Shown: positions 34,013 to 46,448 of the stretch, in pieces
How positions within the stretch are numbered: position 1 is the first letter of the stretch
Layout of the letters: the number at the start of each line of letters is the position of its first letter
From: Desmodesmus armatus
Lineage: Eukaryota > Chlorophyta > Chlorophyceae > Sphaeropleales > Scenedesmaceae
Direction of reading: 5' to 3'
Assembly: GCA_007449985.2 (NCBI GenBank)
Contig: VIIQ02000010.1
Span: 827,260 to 891,259, forward strand
Length of the DNA: 64,000 nucleotides
The notes under the pieces: generated by a model
Told to the model about the DNA's origin: nothing
The model's database searches: none
Seen by the model: only the letters and a program-made list of their open reading frames with translations
Made by a program: the position numbers and the translations under genes

Positions 34013-36915
34013 CTACTTCCCACGCTTGCCTCCCTTCTTGCTGACGCCGCCACGGGCCTTCAACTTGCCACCACCTGGCCCCCCTGCCGCCGCACCCCCC
34101 TTGCCCTTCCCTCCATCCCTCCCTCCCTTGCCACCGCCTCTGCCCCCCTTGCCCTTCCCACCCGGCTGCTGCTGCTGCCTGCCTTTCCCACCCTTCCCGC
34201 CCTTCCCACCCTTGCCGCCGCCGCCGCTGCTGCCCTCCCCAGCTGCCTGCTTGGCTGAGTACCGCTGCTGCCGAGCCTCTGCTTCAAACTTCCCAATGGC
34301 CTTATTGATGTCGAGGACATCATCAGCCTTGGTGCGCAGCAGCTTGTCCGCTGTTTTGCTCATCAGCGCCCTGTCTGACGCTGCGTCTGTCACCCCTGAA
34401 AACTTGCGGCGCTTGCCCGGCAGCTTCCGCTCGCCCTCCTTCTCCCCCGGCAGCCGCTTGTCAAACTTGCCCATGCTGGCAGTCGACACGCCGGACAGCC
34501 ACGACATGGTCTTGATCTGCACAGCAACAGGCACATGGGAGATGCAAGTATACTCAACATGTCAACACTTTCCTGGCGGCTTCAGTATCATGTGACACCT
34601 GTGTTTGCAGGAAACACACCCTAAATAAATTTCCATCGCAACATCATTCAGCCTGGTAACCGAACTCTTCCTGCAGCCTCTCTGGCGACCAGAATCCAGC
34701 ACCATGGCGGCTTTCACACGCAAAGCCAGCCACCCAGCCAGCCAGCAGGACGGCAGGCAGGCAGAGGTATAAATCGCAGCTGCAAACCCAGCGCCGTGGT
34801 CCCTTGGCATGTACCCGCGCACGCCCACGCATGATGGGAGTACATGCCGCACGCACTTGGTATCTGCGCTTTCGCATCAGACCCTACCTCTGCTGACCTC
34901 AGCTTCCTGACCCCATCTCATACACCACAACCACGATGCACCCCTGCCACGCACGCACGCAGACATATCCCATACAATGCAACAGGGTTCAACACGCCAC
35001 TCTGTATCTCGGCTTCTGCCCTAGCCCAGCTTCTGCCAGCCAGAATGACCAACGATTCAAAAAGAAAGACAATGCGCACCTCATCCCGCAGCTCCTTGCG
35101 TTTCGTGGGTTTGGCCTTGCCCTTGTTAGGCAGTGCCGCCGCCAGCCGCAGCGTGGCTGGCACTGCTGTCGTGCCTGCCTCCTTGACTGCCTGCTTCACG
35201 TTGGCCAGCTGCTGCTTCTGCTGGTGCTTGACGCGATCACGCTTCTCTTGGCGCAGAATCGTGAAGGGGTCCTCGCCAGGCTGCAAGGGGTAAACAAGGG
35301 AGCAAGGAGAGGGAGGGAAAAGAGGGACAGGGGAGGTTTTCATGGAGCAGTGTACGTTGTCACTCTTTGAAAGCATGGCGCCGGTGTTGCGCTGCAACGG
35401 AGGGGAGAGCTGGGGAGGCACGGGAGGGCAAAGGAGGAACCAGCAGCGAATGACAGGTGACATGGCCACTACTGGAAGCAACACAGACTGCTGGTCAAGA
35501 TACAGGCCTGCTGGGGCCTCACAAGCAGATGTGGCGACCGTGAATTGAGTCGTAATGAGGGCAACACACACAGCTTGAATCAAACACAGCGAGGTCTGGA
35601 GCCAGGCAGGCAGCCAGGCACGCTGGCACGCAGGCTGGCAGGCAGACAGGCAGACAGGCAGTACATGTAAAACCACAGTTCAGGTAAAACCACACAAAAA
35701 AAACAGGCAGTACATGGTACAAGTACATGCAGGTGGGCAGCCTGGTATCAGCGCACCTGGTCGCCAGCGCGTGCCTCGATGACTGGCACATCTGCATCAT
35801 CGTTGGCGCGCTTGTAGCCGTGTCGCCGCTTCCACTCCTTGGCCTCCTCGTCATACACCATCTTGCTGCGCTTGCGCTTGCGGATGCCCTTCTCCTGCAG
35901 GCAGGAATGCAGACACAGTACAGCGCAGCACAGCGGAGCAACAGTGAAGCAATCGGCGAAGAAGCTTCTGCACCATCGCAGACCAGCACCTTCACACAGT
36001 GCGCACCACGGCTGCCGGATGGGGGCTGTTGCAGCACTGAATAATTTGACATGACGATACTCATGCCTTGTGCCTGCTGCTGGACACACAGCGCTGACGC
36101 CTGAACATGACCCTACTCATGCTCTTGCTGCTGCTGCTGGCTGCTGCTGCTGCAACCACAACTGTGCTGTTGCACACTATACTGCGCTGCTGCTGCTGTC
36201 ACAGTCCCCTGCCTGTGCTGTTCACAACACAGCTGTGCCTCCCAGATGCACACAACCTGTGCCCCCCCCCCTCCTCCCCCACCTGTGCAAACTTCTGCCA
36301 CTTTGTCAGTGGCTTGGGCTTAGGTATGGGCTTCTCCCTAGGCAGCGCTGTGCTGGGTGGTGGCAGCTCTGCCAGCCTGCCACCCTGTACTGCCTCTCCG
36401 GGCAGTGCAAATAGCTGGGTGACTAATGCCTGTGTCATTGCTGTAGCAACCTCCAGGCACTTGGCGCTGCGGTTTAGTGGGGTGAAGTCCTCAGGGTTGA
36501 GGGGGCTGGGGTCGAAGGCACACAGGTTGCCGACATCCAACTCGAGGTGACTCAACGCATCAGACCTGCAGCAGGGATGGTTTGTTGTGCAGCAGGCAGG
36601 TACTGTTTCCACAGATGCAAACAAACATGGAAGCTGGACGTTGTGGGTTGTGCTGTGGGGTTGTGCTGCTTGATGTGTATGAAAGCTCAAGCTATGCCGG
36701 TAATGACCGTCGTGGGTGGTGGGGTGGGGTCCAAGCTGGCCTTATACAGGCTGTGCAAAGACCATAGGTCTATAAAGAGGTATAAAGACTTTGAATTTGA
36801 TATGCCTCTTGGAGCAGGCTATGCCATGCCTTCCTCACCCCTGAGAAATTCCAAGCTGCTCTGCAGTGACCTTCACTGGTACAGCTGCAGGAGCCGCAGC
36901 CTCTGCATCCGACAT
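34013..36915 (-). CDS. RRS1: Ribosome biogenesis regulator RRS1
   Basis: Exons from the 5' end: 36915-36839, 36565-36283, 35894-35757, 35280-35080, 34516-34013 (1203 bases, 400 aa, phases agree). Rrs1 works with Rpf2 in the nucleolus to load the 5S RNP onto pre-60S ribosomes. The conserved order is visible: [70 protein letters not shown] with [10 protein letters not shown], then [19 protein letters not shown] and [15 protein letters not shown]. The C-terminal 70 residues are a Gly/Lys/Arg-rich tail, common in nucleolar proteins. Exon 1 ([12 protein letters not shown]...) is a prediction that fits by phase and GTGAGG donor. It is divergent from TBCA, whose ATG is 587 bases away. Confidence 0.95.
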
Positions 36916-36991
36916 GCTGTGAAGCTCACTACGTCTGATGTGAGTGCCTCTGGCTGATTGGTTGCAGAGGACACACCCCACTTGACTGCTG

Positions 36992-36999
36992 GTGTGCTG

Positions 37000-37050
<51 letters not shown>
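36992..37050. repeat. (CTG)n tract in the RRS1/TBCA spacer
   Basis: About seventeen CTG units lie between the divergent RRS1 and TBCA starts, so this tract may sit in or near a shared promoter. Confidence 0.85.
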
Positions 37051-37056
<6 letters not shown>

Positions 37057-37501
37057 GTGCTGCCGCTGTCGCCGGTACAAATTCGAGCCCTGATACACTT
37101 TCAGAGTTGATTAATGGTACGGACAAATAAACGCCTCAGACCAGCTTGCTGCAAGGAGCTTGAGCACCTGTCACAGAACAATCACTACGACCTTGAATGT
37201 CCTTGAGAGGAGCACAGACAGAGTAGTCCCTCACTCTTGTCTTCAGCATTCTGCTTTTGCAAAGAAAGCTTTCTCTCCGTCCTCCAACTGTTATGACAGT
37301 TTTTGAGCTCCGGTCTGGTCCGGTAGGTGTCGGAGGAGCCCAATTCATTGCTTCCATCAACCCTTGGTGATTCAGTCATCGACAGTATTTGCAGGACACG
37401 TCAGATACAGGCACAGTAAATACTTCAGGCCGAACACTTGATCAAGCAACTTTGATCAGCCCTCTCAACCACAGTCAGCCAAGCACACGCACGCACTGGC
37501 A

Positions 37502-38598
37502 ATGGCATCATCTGCAGAAATAGTCCGTAGTTTGAAGGTCAAGACTGGAACGCTCAACAGGATTCACAAGGAGTACAAGTACTACCAGCAGGAAGCAGAG
37601 AAGGAGCATGCACGCGTTGACGCCATGAAAGCAGCAGGAGCAGATGCACACGACCTAAAACAAGCGGTGAGGGGTGAATTGACGATGATTCAGTACAGCA
37701 CGGGGGATGCACTGCCAGTCTGCCAGCAGTTGCATCCCTGCACGAAACTGTGGTGCTGCATATTGCGCCATCGTCAAGCCAGGGGGTTGTGCTGCATGAA
37801 TACCCTTGTGTCAGGGCAACAGCAGCTGTCCAGAACACTTCAGTTGTTGTTAAAGACTGGCACCTGAATGGGACTGCAGGAAAACGTGCTGGCTGAGTCA
37901 TCCATGATGGTGCCAGACACACGGCAGCGCCTGGAAGCAGCACTGGCAGACCTTCAGTCATACGTGGTGAGTCGTGCAGCAGCTGAGTGCTATCAGTAAT
38001 GCAGCTGGGTGTTGTCAGCCTGCACCAGCAGGGGCATGGGGGCGTGTCTGCCAACAATTGGGGGCATCTTGTGTGCAAGAGCAGGCCGTGTCAGCCACAG
38101 ACCGGTAGCATGATGCTGCAATTGCAGGGCCCAGACAGCCCTAAGCTGAACAGTACCCCGACAGGATGCTCGCTATCAGCCGGCATTGGCCATGCATTAC
38201 ATTGGTCATGCAACACACAATGTATGTTATGGCCCTTGTGTGTGGATTATGCCCTATGAGGCTAGTTTGGCTCCAGAAAGGGCGGTCAGGCGTGGCCCTG
38301 ACCCAGTTTAGTAGTAGTAGTTATGATTTAGCCACAACACAACGGCTGCTGCTCCTCAGCTGCAGCCTGCAGCAGTGACTGCAACCGCACACAGCCTGCT
38401 TGCTGAGGTTCCGATGGGCATGGTTGTCGGTGTTGGTGTCGGTGAGCAGGTTGACAGGAACTGAACAGCTGTGTGTATACACCTCTCTGCTGCGTTGTCT
38501 GTGGTTTGCAGGATGGCAACGCTCAAGATGCAACAGGTTCAGAAGAACTGACAGCCGCCCAAGAGGCCTTGGCTGCTGTGCAGGGGCTGTTGAATTGA
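37502..38598 (+). CDS. TBCA: Tubulin-binding cofactor A
   Basis: Exons: 37502-37666, 37880-37966, 38512-38598 (339 bases, 112 aa, all phase 0). TBCA captures beta-tubulin released from cytosolic chaperonin during tubulin folding, which matters for microtubules and cilia. The family is about 108 residues of three-helix bundle, and this protein has that length. Typical features are the start SLKVKTGTLNRIHKEYKYY, then QEAEKEHARVDAMKA, then ESSMMVPDTRQRLEAALADL and a final helix ELTAAQEALAAVQGLL. The ATG is the first in frame. It is divergent from RRS1 over a 587-base spacer. Confidence 0.93.
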
Positions 38599-39218
38599 GC
38601 AGTGGCCCTGGAGTGCTGACAGTCTATGCTGTTGTGATTGATGGTGGTTGTGGCTCCTGGCAAAGGCATGTGACCTGATTTGAGGAGAGTGATTAAAGCA
38701 CTGTGACATCAGTGTCAAGCCATGTGAAGTATCTTGCTGACGTATTTGTCACTGTGACTTGATATATTGCATTCAAGGTAGACCCAATCCAGTAGTATGA
38801 ATTATTGTCTCTACTGAGTAGCGCTTGCAGTACCGTGTACTGCTGATGCAACCTCCTTGGCCACCTCATCTCCTCAAACCGTTTCCTCAAACCATTCATG
38901 TTCACCAATCATGACATAGCATAGTTACCAGGTGAGACACCCAAGCCACCGTGTTGTCATGACAGCGCTACAAACCTGAACACATGCCAAAGAAATGCGA
39001 TGTGGCAAACAACAGCTCATGCAATCATTCCTGGACAAAGTGACAAGGCAGACGCACTCCTGCCTGTCTCAACATGGCATGCAAACACTGTGCGCAGCAC
39101 ACCACAAGCTACCACAGACCACCCACTGAGCACATCTCTACGCATGATGTGCGTCTGGGGGCAAGCTGGAACAACAAGCACAGCAGCAGCTGCTGCTAGA
39201 GTCTGATAGACAACGAGC
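38599..39218. other. TBCA 3' UTR and intergenic stretch
   Basis: No coding feature is supported. The two flanking genes converge here. Confidence 0.45.
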
Positions 39219-39646
39219 TCAGTCAAGGTAAAAATGGTGCTGGCAGCGCAGGTCTTGGCCGCTCCACTGCAGGGTAGCTGCCTTGGCAGAGCCTGCAAGC
39301 AGGAACACACACGAAACACAGCATGCCTGAGTGTCTGCAGCCGTGCACACAAGCAAAGCCCCTGGCTGTACATAATGCAAGTCAGACACTGCACTGCTGC
39401 TGGCCTAGCAGTGCGGTAATACTCTGCAGCACAGCCAGCTGATAGGTGCTGCTAGTCTAGCCGCCTGGAAACCACCTGCATAGAACCAAGGCCATGTGTG
39501 ATCAAAAAGCTTCATGCGCACAGTAGTCAGCATTGTCAGACCGCTGCAAGCTGGCCCGCCTGGTCGCTCACCCTGCCAGGAGCATTGCCGGCACTCCTTG
39601 CCTTGCCGCTGCATTTGGAACGCCCCACGACACTTGAGGGGCAGAC
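39219..39646 (-). CDS. Unrecognised gene, last two exons only
   Basis: Two exons fit by junction and phase: 39646-39572 (GLPLKCRGAFQMQRQGK, ECRQCSWQ) and 39292-39219 (SAKAATLQWSGQDLRC ... FYLD, stop). Both have CAG acceptors, the first a GTGAGC donor, and both joins are phase 1. Upstream exons would have to lie beyond the satellite at 39.9-41.4 kb. Coding-like pieces exist on the minus strand near 41.6-41.8 kb (ARAFGYSMCNSREFWQL) and 42.5-42.9 kb (PAPEGVVLVNMV), but I could not join them. No family is recognised. Treat as a tentative gene end. Confidence 0.35.
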
Positions 39647-39936
39647 CTGCAGCACAGCCGGCCAGCGCTGATGGTATGTCAGCACAGATCAGCACAGCAG
39701 CACACTTGGGTGAGATGTGAAAGGCACACCTTGAAAGAATACATAAATGGGACGGCGTGTGACGGCTTCCATTGGAAGGATGGCGCACAGGCTCGTAGTG
39801 TCTTGACATGCTGAGCTACTCCCCCACACGCTTGGGGAGAGGGTGCGTGAGCGAGGGGGAAGTGCTGCAAATGTGGGTGCATGAGTAGCTGACGCAACAC
39901 ATGTATGGTGAAGGGTGGGGAAGGGTTGACCCCAGG

Positions 39937-41420
39937 CTTGTAGGTGCCAACAGATGTTAGGCTACCGGCCAAGGCCTGAGCATGGAGGGTGCGGGTGCAT
40001 GAGGTGAGGGGTTGAATGCAGGTGCAGGAGACGCGTGTAAGGCAAAGGGTGGGGAAGGGTTGACCCCAGGCTTGTAGGTGCCAACAGATGTTGGGCTACC
40101 GACCAAGGCCTGAGCATGGAGGGTGCGGGTGCAGATGCATGTGATGCATGCGCTCGAGAGGTCTCAGGGGAGCAAGGGGGGAGCGCAAGCTTGTAGGCGC
40201 CCACAACGTGCGGCTACCGACCAAGGCTTGGGCATGCAAGAGTGTGCGTGCATGAGTGAGGGGTTGAATGCAGCTGCAGGAGACGCGTGTAAGGCAAAGA
40301 GTGGGGAAGGGTTGACCCCAGGCTTGTAGGTGCCAACAGATGTTAGGCTACCGACCAAGGCCTGAGCATGGAGGGTGCGGGTGCAGATGCATGTGATGCA
40401 TGCGCTCGAGAGGTCTCAGGGGAGCAAGGGGGGAGCGCAAGCTTGTAGGCGCCCACAACGTGCGGCTACCGACCAAGGCTTGGGCATGCAAGAGTGTGCG
40501 TGCATGAGTGAGGGGTTGAATGCAGCTGCAGGAGACGCGTGTAAGGCAAAGGGTGGGGGAGGGTTGACCCCAGGCTTGTAGGTGCCAACAGATGTTAGGC
40601 TACCGGCCAAGGCCTGGGCATGGAGGGTGTGCAGATGCTTGCGATGCATGCGCCTTGGAAGCTTCAGAAAGGATGAGGGGTGCGCTAGCTTGTAGGCGCC
40701 CCCAGTCGGGCGGCTACCGACCAAGGCTTGGGCATGCAAGAGTGTGCGTGCATGATTGAGGGGTTGAATGCAGGTGCAGGAGGCGCGTGTAAGGCAAAGG
40801 TTGGGGAAGGGTTGACCCCAGGCTTGTAGGTGCCAACAGATGTTAGGCTACCGACCAAGGCCTGAGCATGGAGGGTGCGGGTGCAGATGCATGTGATGCA
40901 TGCGCTCGAGAGGTCTCAGGGGAGCAAGGGGGGAGCGCAAGCTTGTAGGCGCCCACAACGTGCGGCTACCGACCAAGGCTTGGGCATGCAAGAGTGTGCG
41001 TGCATGAGTGAGGGGTTGAATGCAGCTGCAGGAGACGCGTGTAAGGCAACGGGTGGGGAAGGGTTGACCCCAGGCTTGTAGGTGCCAACAGATGTTAGGC
41101 TACCAACCAAGGCCTGGGCATGGAGGGTGCGCGTGCAGATGCATGTGATGCATCGCTATGGAGGTCTCAGGACGGATGGGGGGTGCGCAAGCTTGTAGGC
41201 GCCCCCAATCGGGCAGCTACCGACCAAGGCTTGGGCATGCAAGAGTGTGCGTGCATGAGTGGGCGGGTGAATGCAGGTGCAGGAGACGCGTGTAAGGCAA
41301 CGGGTGGGGAAGGGTTGACCCAGGCTTGTAGGTGCCAACAGATGTTAGGCTACCGGCCAAGGTCTGAGCATGGAGGGTGTGGGTGTATGCGTGAGGGAGT
41401 GGGCAGGTGATTGCAGCTGC
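39937..41420. repeat. Satellite of 250-bp A/B dimers
   Basis: Seven A monomers begin with CTTGTAGGTGCCAACAGATG at 39937, 40071, 40323, 40574, 40823, 41074 and 41324. Between the later ones sit B monomers beginning CTTGTAGGCGCC. A and B share the core GGCTACCGACCAAGGC. The spacing is 134 bases for the first A pair and then 249-252, so the A-B dimer became the amplified unit. Copies are about 90-98 percent alike by eye. Open frames inside recur with the repeat and are not genes. Confidence 0.92.
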
Positions 41421-41429
41421 TTGTGTGGT

Positions 41430-44390
41430 CCAGGAGCAGTAGTGGAGGCCTGTCTTCTGGCCTTGTGAGTGGTGCCTGGCAGCTCCACCGCAACCCGAAC
41501 CAGATGCTACGCCCCATGACATAAAGCACTTATCTTGTGGGTCGAGGGCCAGCTCCGTGCGTCCACCAGGCCTTGACAGCCCCAACAGGGGCTTGCTGCT
41601 GCTGTGGAAGGAGGCACTGTCTCGTCCGTGTGCAGCTGCGCATGCTGTTCAGACTTGACAAAGAAACCCAAAGCTGCAGAAGTCATGCCCGCTGAAAGCT
41701 GCCTTGAGTTGAGGAGCTGCTCGAGAGCTGTCCCGAAATGCCATGGACAGCTGCCAGAACTCCCTGCTGTTGCACATACTGTATCCAAACGCACGAGCAT
41801 CGATGCACTGAAAAGATAGGGCAAGTATACACCCGAACGACAAGGCATGTGAAGAACGAACAAGGACTTGCGTGGCTACCGGGTATGGGATGTGCTTTCA
41901 TTTGCTACAGGCTTCATTATTGGACATCAAGCTTGCAAAAATAAAGATGTGAGAGCATGCCTGATGGTGGATGCCATGTGCCAAGATACTTGTACCCAAA
42001 AAACGAGAAGGGGTTGTTACAAGGGACATTCTGACAGTTATATGACCGCAGTAGCACCAGTCAACATGCTTGCCCTGACAAGACACGCTTATCATAACTC
42101 GACTGTGATCCTGAATCGTGTCAATGCTCCTTGATACGGCAGCAACTAGACTGTACCTGTAGTCGGTCAATCCCACACTTCAGGTGTGCAGGACAAGGGG
42201 AAAAGAACAGCTGTACTCGTCCTGGCACATCAACGCATTCCCCAGAAGGCTTTAGATGTGTACCTGCTCGTAGCTGGTGCATAATCCGAATATGGTGCAC
42301 ACTTCGAAAATTGGCAAGCTGCTGTGTTATCAAGGCCCGGGGCCCAGCTGCAGTCGGCATGGCAACAGCCCAGCAGCAGCAAGGCGACCAACACTCAGAA
42401 AGCAGTGCTGGACACTAGAAAATGCGCTGTCAGCAGGTCTGCTTCTGGTCTGTGGCTGCAGAACACATTGCCTCCAACTACCCCACCATGTTGACCAGCA
42501 CCACCCCCTCAGGGGCAGGCTGCAAGTCCCCCCCCCCTCACTCACTCACCCCCTGCACTGCTGACAGCGTCGACACAGGGTGTAGGCAAGCAGGGCAGCA
42601 CACTGTGCAACTGGCGAATGCCCGCCAACTCTGCTGCAGCAGCAGCAGTGCATGCCCCATCTATCACAGCTTCCACACACAGCGCAGGCAAGCAGGGCAG
42701 CACAGCAACAGTCACGACTTGGGGCGACCCCGAAGCAGCAACAGCTGCAGCACACGGGCTGCGGGTCCCATCAGCATTCAAGGCCAAGTTGCCAAGCGGC
42801 GGCAGGAGGCTGGGCTGCTGTAACAAGCTGAGACGCTGTGGAGAGCCCCGCCACTTGCCCCCGTTCGCCCACCAGGCAGGCGACGATACACAAAAGACTT
42901 GAAAACATTTGTCACAGTGGTGGTGAGCGGCATGAGCGAGCTGCATGGTTTCCCTCACTACTACTGACTACTAGCAGCTTCTACCACTGACTACTTTTGA
43001 CTGAGCCAGAGCTGCGCCTGGCTGTTTCCGAAACAACAGCAGCCACCCCAGGCTGATGGCATGTCACAGTTACCAGCAGCAAAGCTTTTCAGCAGTGCGC
43101 CAGGCGATGTTGAGGCTGGCAGGCCTGCAGTTTAAGCTTGAATTGGGTGCGCTGTGTGCTTGCTGGGCCACTGCTTCCAGCGCCACTTGCTTCGGCTGGG
43201 ATGAAGGTCAAAGAGGGTAGAGAGGCTGCACTGTGATTGTGCATGGATACAACTTTTATGCTGCATGTTGTTGACTCAGTCATATGATAAGCGCAATACT
43301 GCCTACTGCTTGTGACTGGTTGTTGGGCGCAAGCAAACGTGCCAGCTCTGTTGCATTCAGTTTCAGGTGATTTTGTGCCCAACTGGTTGCCGCATTGGTC
43401 ATGGGTACTCAGCTCAGTATCCTGCATGTAGCAGCTGTGGATAGCTCTGAATTTGTCAGGTTGTGCATGAACATCAAGCCCTGGCAAGGGACATACCCCT
43501 GCGCTTGGGTTGGTAGTCAGGCAGTGGGGGTGGTAACTCCCGCACGTGTCTGCCACATTGGATCCCTGGTTGCAGAGGTCTCTGTTGTCATCACCAACTG
43601 TGCAAAAGCCTGTCTGTGGTTGGCTGTTAGCTGGGTAGCTGTAGGGACGTGCCATGTCACACCCAGGATTTGTTTTGTCGTTGTGGGTACATGTGCATAA
43701 GTATCTGAAGTATTTAGAACATGTGGTTTGGTGCTGGGAGCACAGCTTTACTGCTGAGCTTGACCCAGCATGTCACACAGCAGCTGCTGATGGCTTCAGG
43801 TTGGACTTGTTGAGAGCGGCCCTCCAGCACAGAGTAAACGTGTCTTCATGGTGTGCTGCTACTTGCATTGCCTGTGCTTTCACATTGCCGATTGCACTCT
43901 GCGAGTGGTCTGCGCAGTTGACTGCAGTCAGGCAGCATCGCCAGACATGGTGTACACCCCGCAAAAAGTGCTGGCCTTGCGCCATTGTGCGATGTTTACT
44001 TACCATCAGGTGGTGCATCTGAATATGCACTAATGATAATTGTGAATGTCCTTTACCATCACCTACGGTGACCCAGTCGTCTCTGGAGGGCGTCAGAGCA
44101 GTTGTGCAGCTGTCCAAGGTTTGTGAGGCAAGCGCCAAACATCAGCTCCCACAACCAACTCATGCAGGGTTGGCTTTGCAGTCTCAGTAGTAAACGATAT
44201 CGAGTCTACTTGTACAGGAACCAACGCCGGTCAAATTTCTTCAAAGTACGCTTGTGTCAGGCGTCCATCATACTTTGAACTACTTTTGGTGATGCAAGTT
44301 TGTTTCATACATAGCCACTCGTTTGCTGCTTGCTACGACAGGCTGGCATTTGTGCCACCTTCCAAGCGCTTCAAACGCCCCCACGTCGCA
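41430..44390. other. Unassigned 3-kb stretch
   Basis: No product could be assigned. Possible exons on the minus strand are noted under the tentative gene at 39219-39646. Two copies of a CAGGCAAGCAGGGCAGCAC motif, one of them with a T insertion, lie at about 42583 and 42684. A 188-codon minus frame at 43089-43655 has no motif or splice support. The right end should contain the promoter of the next gene. Confidence 0.4.
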
Positions 44391-44398
44391 TTAAAAGG

Positions 44399-44405
44399 AT
44401 ATAAG
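44399..44405 (+). promoter_or_regulatory. TATA-like element of the LWGW-repeat gene
   Basis: ATATAAG lies about 115 bases before the start codon at 44520 in a local A/T-rich patch (TTAAAAGGATATAAG). Spacing suits a core promoter. This is a motif call only. Confidence 0.45.
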
Positions 44406-44519
44406 TAACCCCCACGGAAACGTAGTGGCAGCGGGCGGCACAACCAGCGGCAGCTGTCCTTGCTGGACCTGCACAGCAGCACCAGCAAGCAGCGGACCAG
44501 GAGTCTGTGCTAGGCAGCA

Positions 44520-46448
44520 ATGAAGCTCTGCGGCTGCGGGCTGCTGCTATGTCTTCTGGTTGGTAGTAGTCTGAGCGCCCTCGGACTCGCAAGGTGGGCG
44601 CAATGAGGCTGCCTTGATATCTGCTGCTGCTTCTGTGACTGGAAGCTGCCTTGTACCATCTTCATTACCACCTGGTGCATCCAGACACACTGCATCGAAC
44701 GCTTTTGTGTGCACATACTGCTCTTTACATCCTGCTGTGAACATGTTATGTCGGGAGTCGTGGCCTGCTGGTAGGCAGTGCAGTGTCAGCCAGAACAGCC
44801 TGGCATTAGGCCACACCACGCCACACCAGCGTTGGCAGTCAGTGAACAGCCCCCTGGTGTCACAGCAGCACCTGAACAAAACAGAAACCCGCATAGATGC
44901 AGCAGAGAACGGCTGCCCCACCCTCCCTTTTCTGTTGCCCGCAGGCCGTCCTCCCAGAGCAGTACAGCAGCAGAGCAGCAGCAACCATTGCAGCCTAGTC
45001 AGCAGCAGCAACCACAGCAGCAGGCAGCCGGTGAGCGGACTTGCTGCAAAGTTACTTGCACCCTTGCCGCTCGGCACTTCCTGGCTGCTCTGCAGCTGCT
45101 CTGAGTAACGCATGATGTCCAGACTGTAGTCCACTCAACATGCCCATGCCACTTATAGCAACAACACTTCAAGAGCAGTGACCATAATGCTGGCAGCACG
45201 CTCTGTTCAACAACTCATTCAGACTATTCAAACCCCGTGCTAAGCCTCTTCCAACACTGTTACATCACCATACAACCCTACAGGTGCCTTCACAGCAGCT
45301 CAATCCTGCCTGACCCTCCCCACAGCAGCCAGCAGCAAGCCTGACAGCACAGGTCGCTTGTGGGGCCAGCTGAAGGGCACCCGCTGTGCCTTCAAGGATG
45401 CAACAGGCCATGCACTGTTCTACACAGGCTATGAGCCAGGCAGCTGGCTGCATACAGCAGCTTGCAGCATGCCGGCGTTCTCTGATAACTCAGTGACAGA
45501 CTCCAAGCTGAGGGTGAGTGCCAGGCTGGGCCACATCACAAAAGGGCTCAGGACACATGCTTTGTTTTTGTGGGTCACCGGGGGGGGGGGGGGGGGGACT
45601 CCCAGCGGCTGGCTACACAGCGCAATCAGGCGACCCCAACTGCCGGGGGCCCGAGGCACACCAGTAGGGACACATGCATTGACCACTGTTCCGGCACATG
45701 ACTAGCAGCAGCTGACATAGCTCTCCTCATGAGGATGCCCTGTGGCTGCAGCTCAAGAAGCACGTGTCGCAGTTGGTATTGACCCCTGTGTGTCCTGGTG
45801 TGACGTGCTGTGGTTGATGCTGCCCTATGCTGTGTCGTGCTGCTGCCACCCGTGCTGCCCCTGCTCCGCAGACATGGGGTTGGGAGTCTACCGGCAGCCT
45901 GTGCGCCTTCAAAGACGACCAGCAGCTGCCCATCCCCCAGCAGCGCACCTACACCATGCTGTCCTGGCAGGAAGCCCCTGCATGCAAGGAGCAGCCCACA
46001 CCTACTGCCACGAATGCAGTGGCCGACAAGTTTGGCTGCTTGTGGGGCTGGCAGCTGGATAGGAACTGTGCGTTCAGGGACCTTACAGGGCGGCCGCTGT
46101 ACTACAAGGGATACAGTGGCAGTTGTGACAGCGCTGGCAGTGTGAAGAGGGCGGCTGAGTTCAATGGCGCGGCTGATGAGGACAGGTGAGAGTTGAAGGG
46201 TGTGGTTGTTGAATCATCCATCGATATCACACCTGTAACTTGGTCGGTAGGGTTGGGGTGTGGTGGGAGTGTTGGGCGTTGCTGCTGTGTCTGCCAGACA
46301 GTGTCAGGGGTACATGCAGGGCGGCCTTGATGCGGATAAGCTGCAGCCGGGCTGCTGCAAGCTTGTTGCATCAGGCGCAGCTGGGAAAACGTATCAGCGG
46401 CATTGCTGCACTGTGAACGGCTTCACACCAGGTGGTGTGTGTTGGTGA
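44520..46448 (+). CDS. Secreted protein with three LWGW/CAFKD cysteine repeats
   Basis: Exons: 44520-44593, 44945-45030, 45326-45513, 45872-46185, 46298-46448 (813 bases, 270 aa, phases agree). The N-terminus is a signal peptide (MKLCGCGLLLCLLVGSSLSA). A Gln-rich linker follows. Three related modules come next: GRLWGQLKGTRCAFKDATG with FYTGYEP; TWGWESTGSLCAFKDD; and CLWGWQLDRNCAFRDLTG with LYYKGYSGSC. Each pairs a W-G-W/Q core with C-A-F-[KR]-D and a closing Cys. The C-terminus is rich in paired cysteines (PGCCKLVASG, RHCCTVNGF). I do not recognise the family; extracellular matrix or wall binding is inference. A GT inside the last codons could splice on to further exons at 46639-46699 and 47026-47130. 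Confidence 0.8.
45583..45662. repeat. Dispersed 80-bp repeat, copy 1
   Basis: The copy contains GGGGGACTCCCAGCGGCTGG, CAATCAGGCGACCCCAACTG and CCGGGGGCCCGAGGCA. Related copies lie at 51288-51350, 52186-52260 and 52345-52420. It sits in an intron of the LWGW gene. Confidence 0.7.

Noticed and set aside
40123..41410. Repeated 68-codon and 64-codon frames in the satellite
   Set aside because: They are products of the 250-bp repeat unit, in register with it on both strands.
43089..43655. 188-codon minus-strand open frame
   Set aside because: No domain, no signal peptide, no flanking splice pattern and mixed composition. Chance openness in this base composition is likely.
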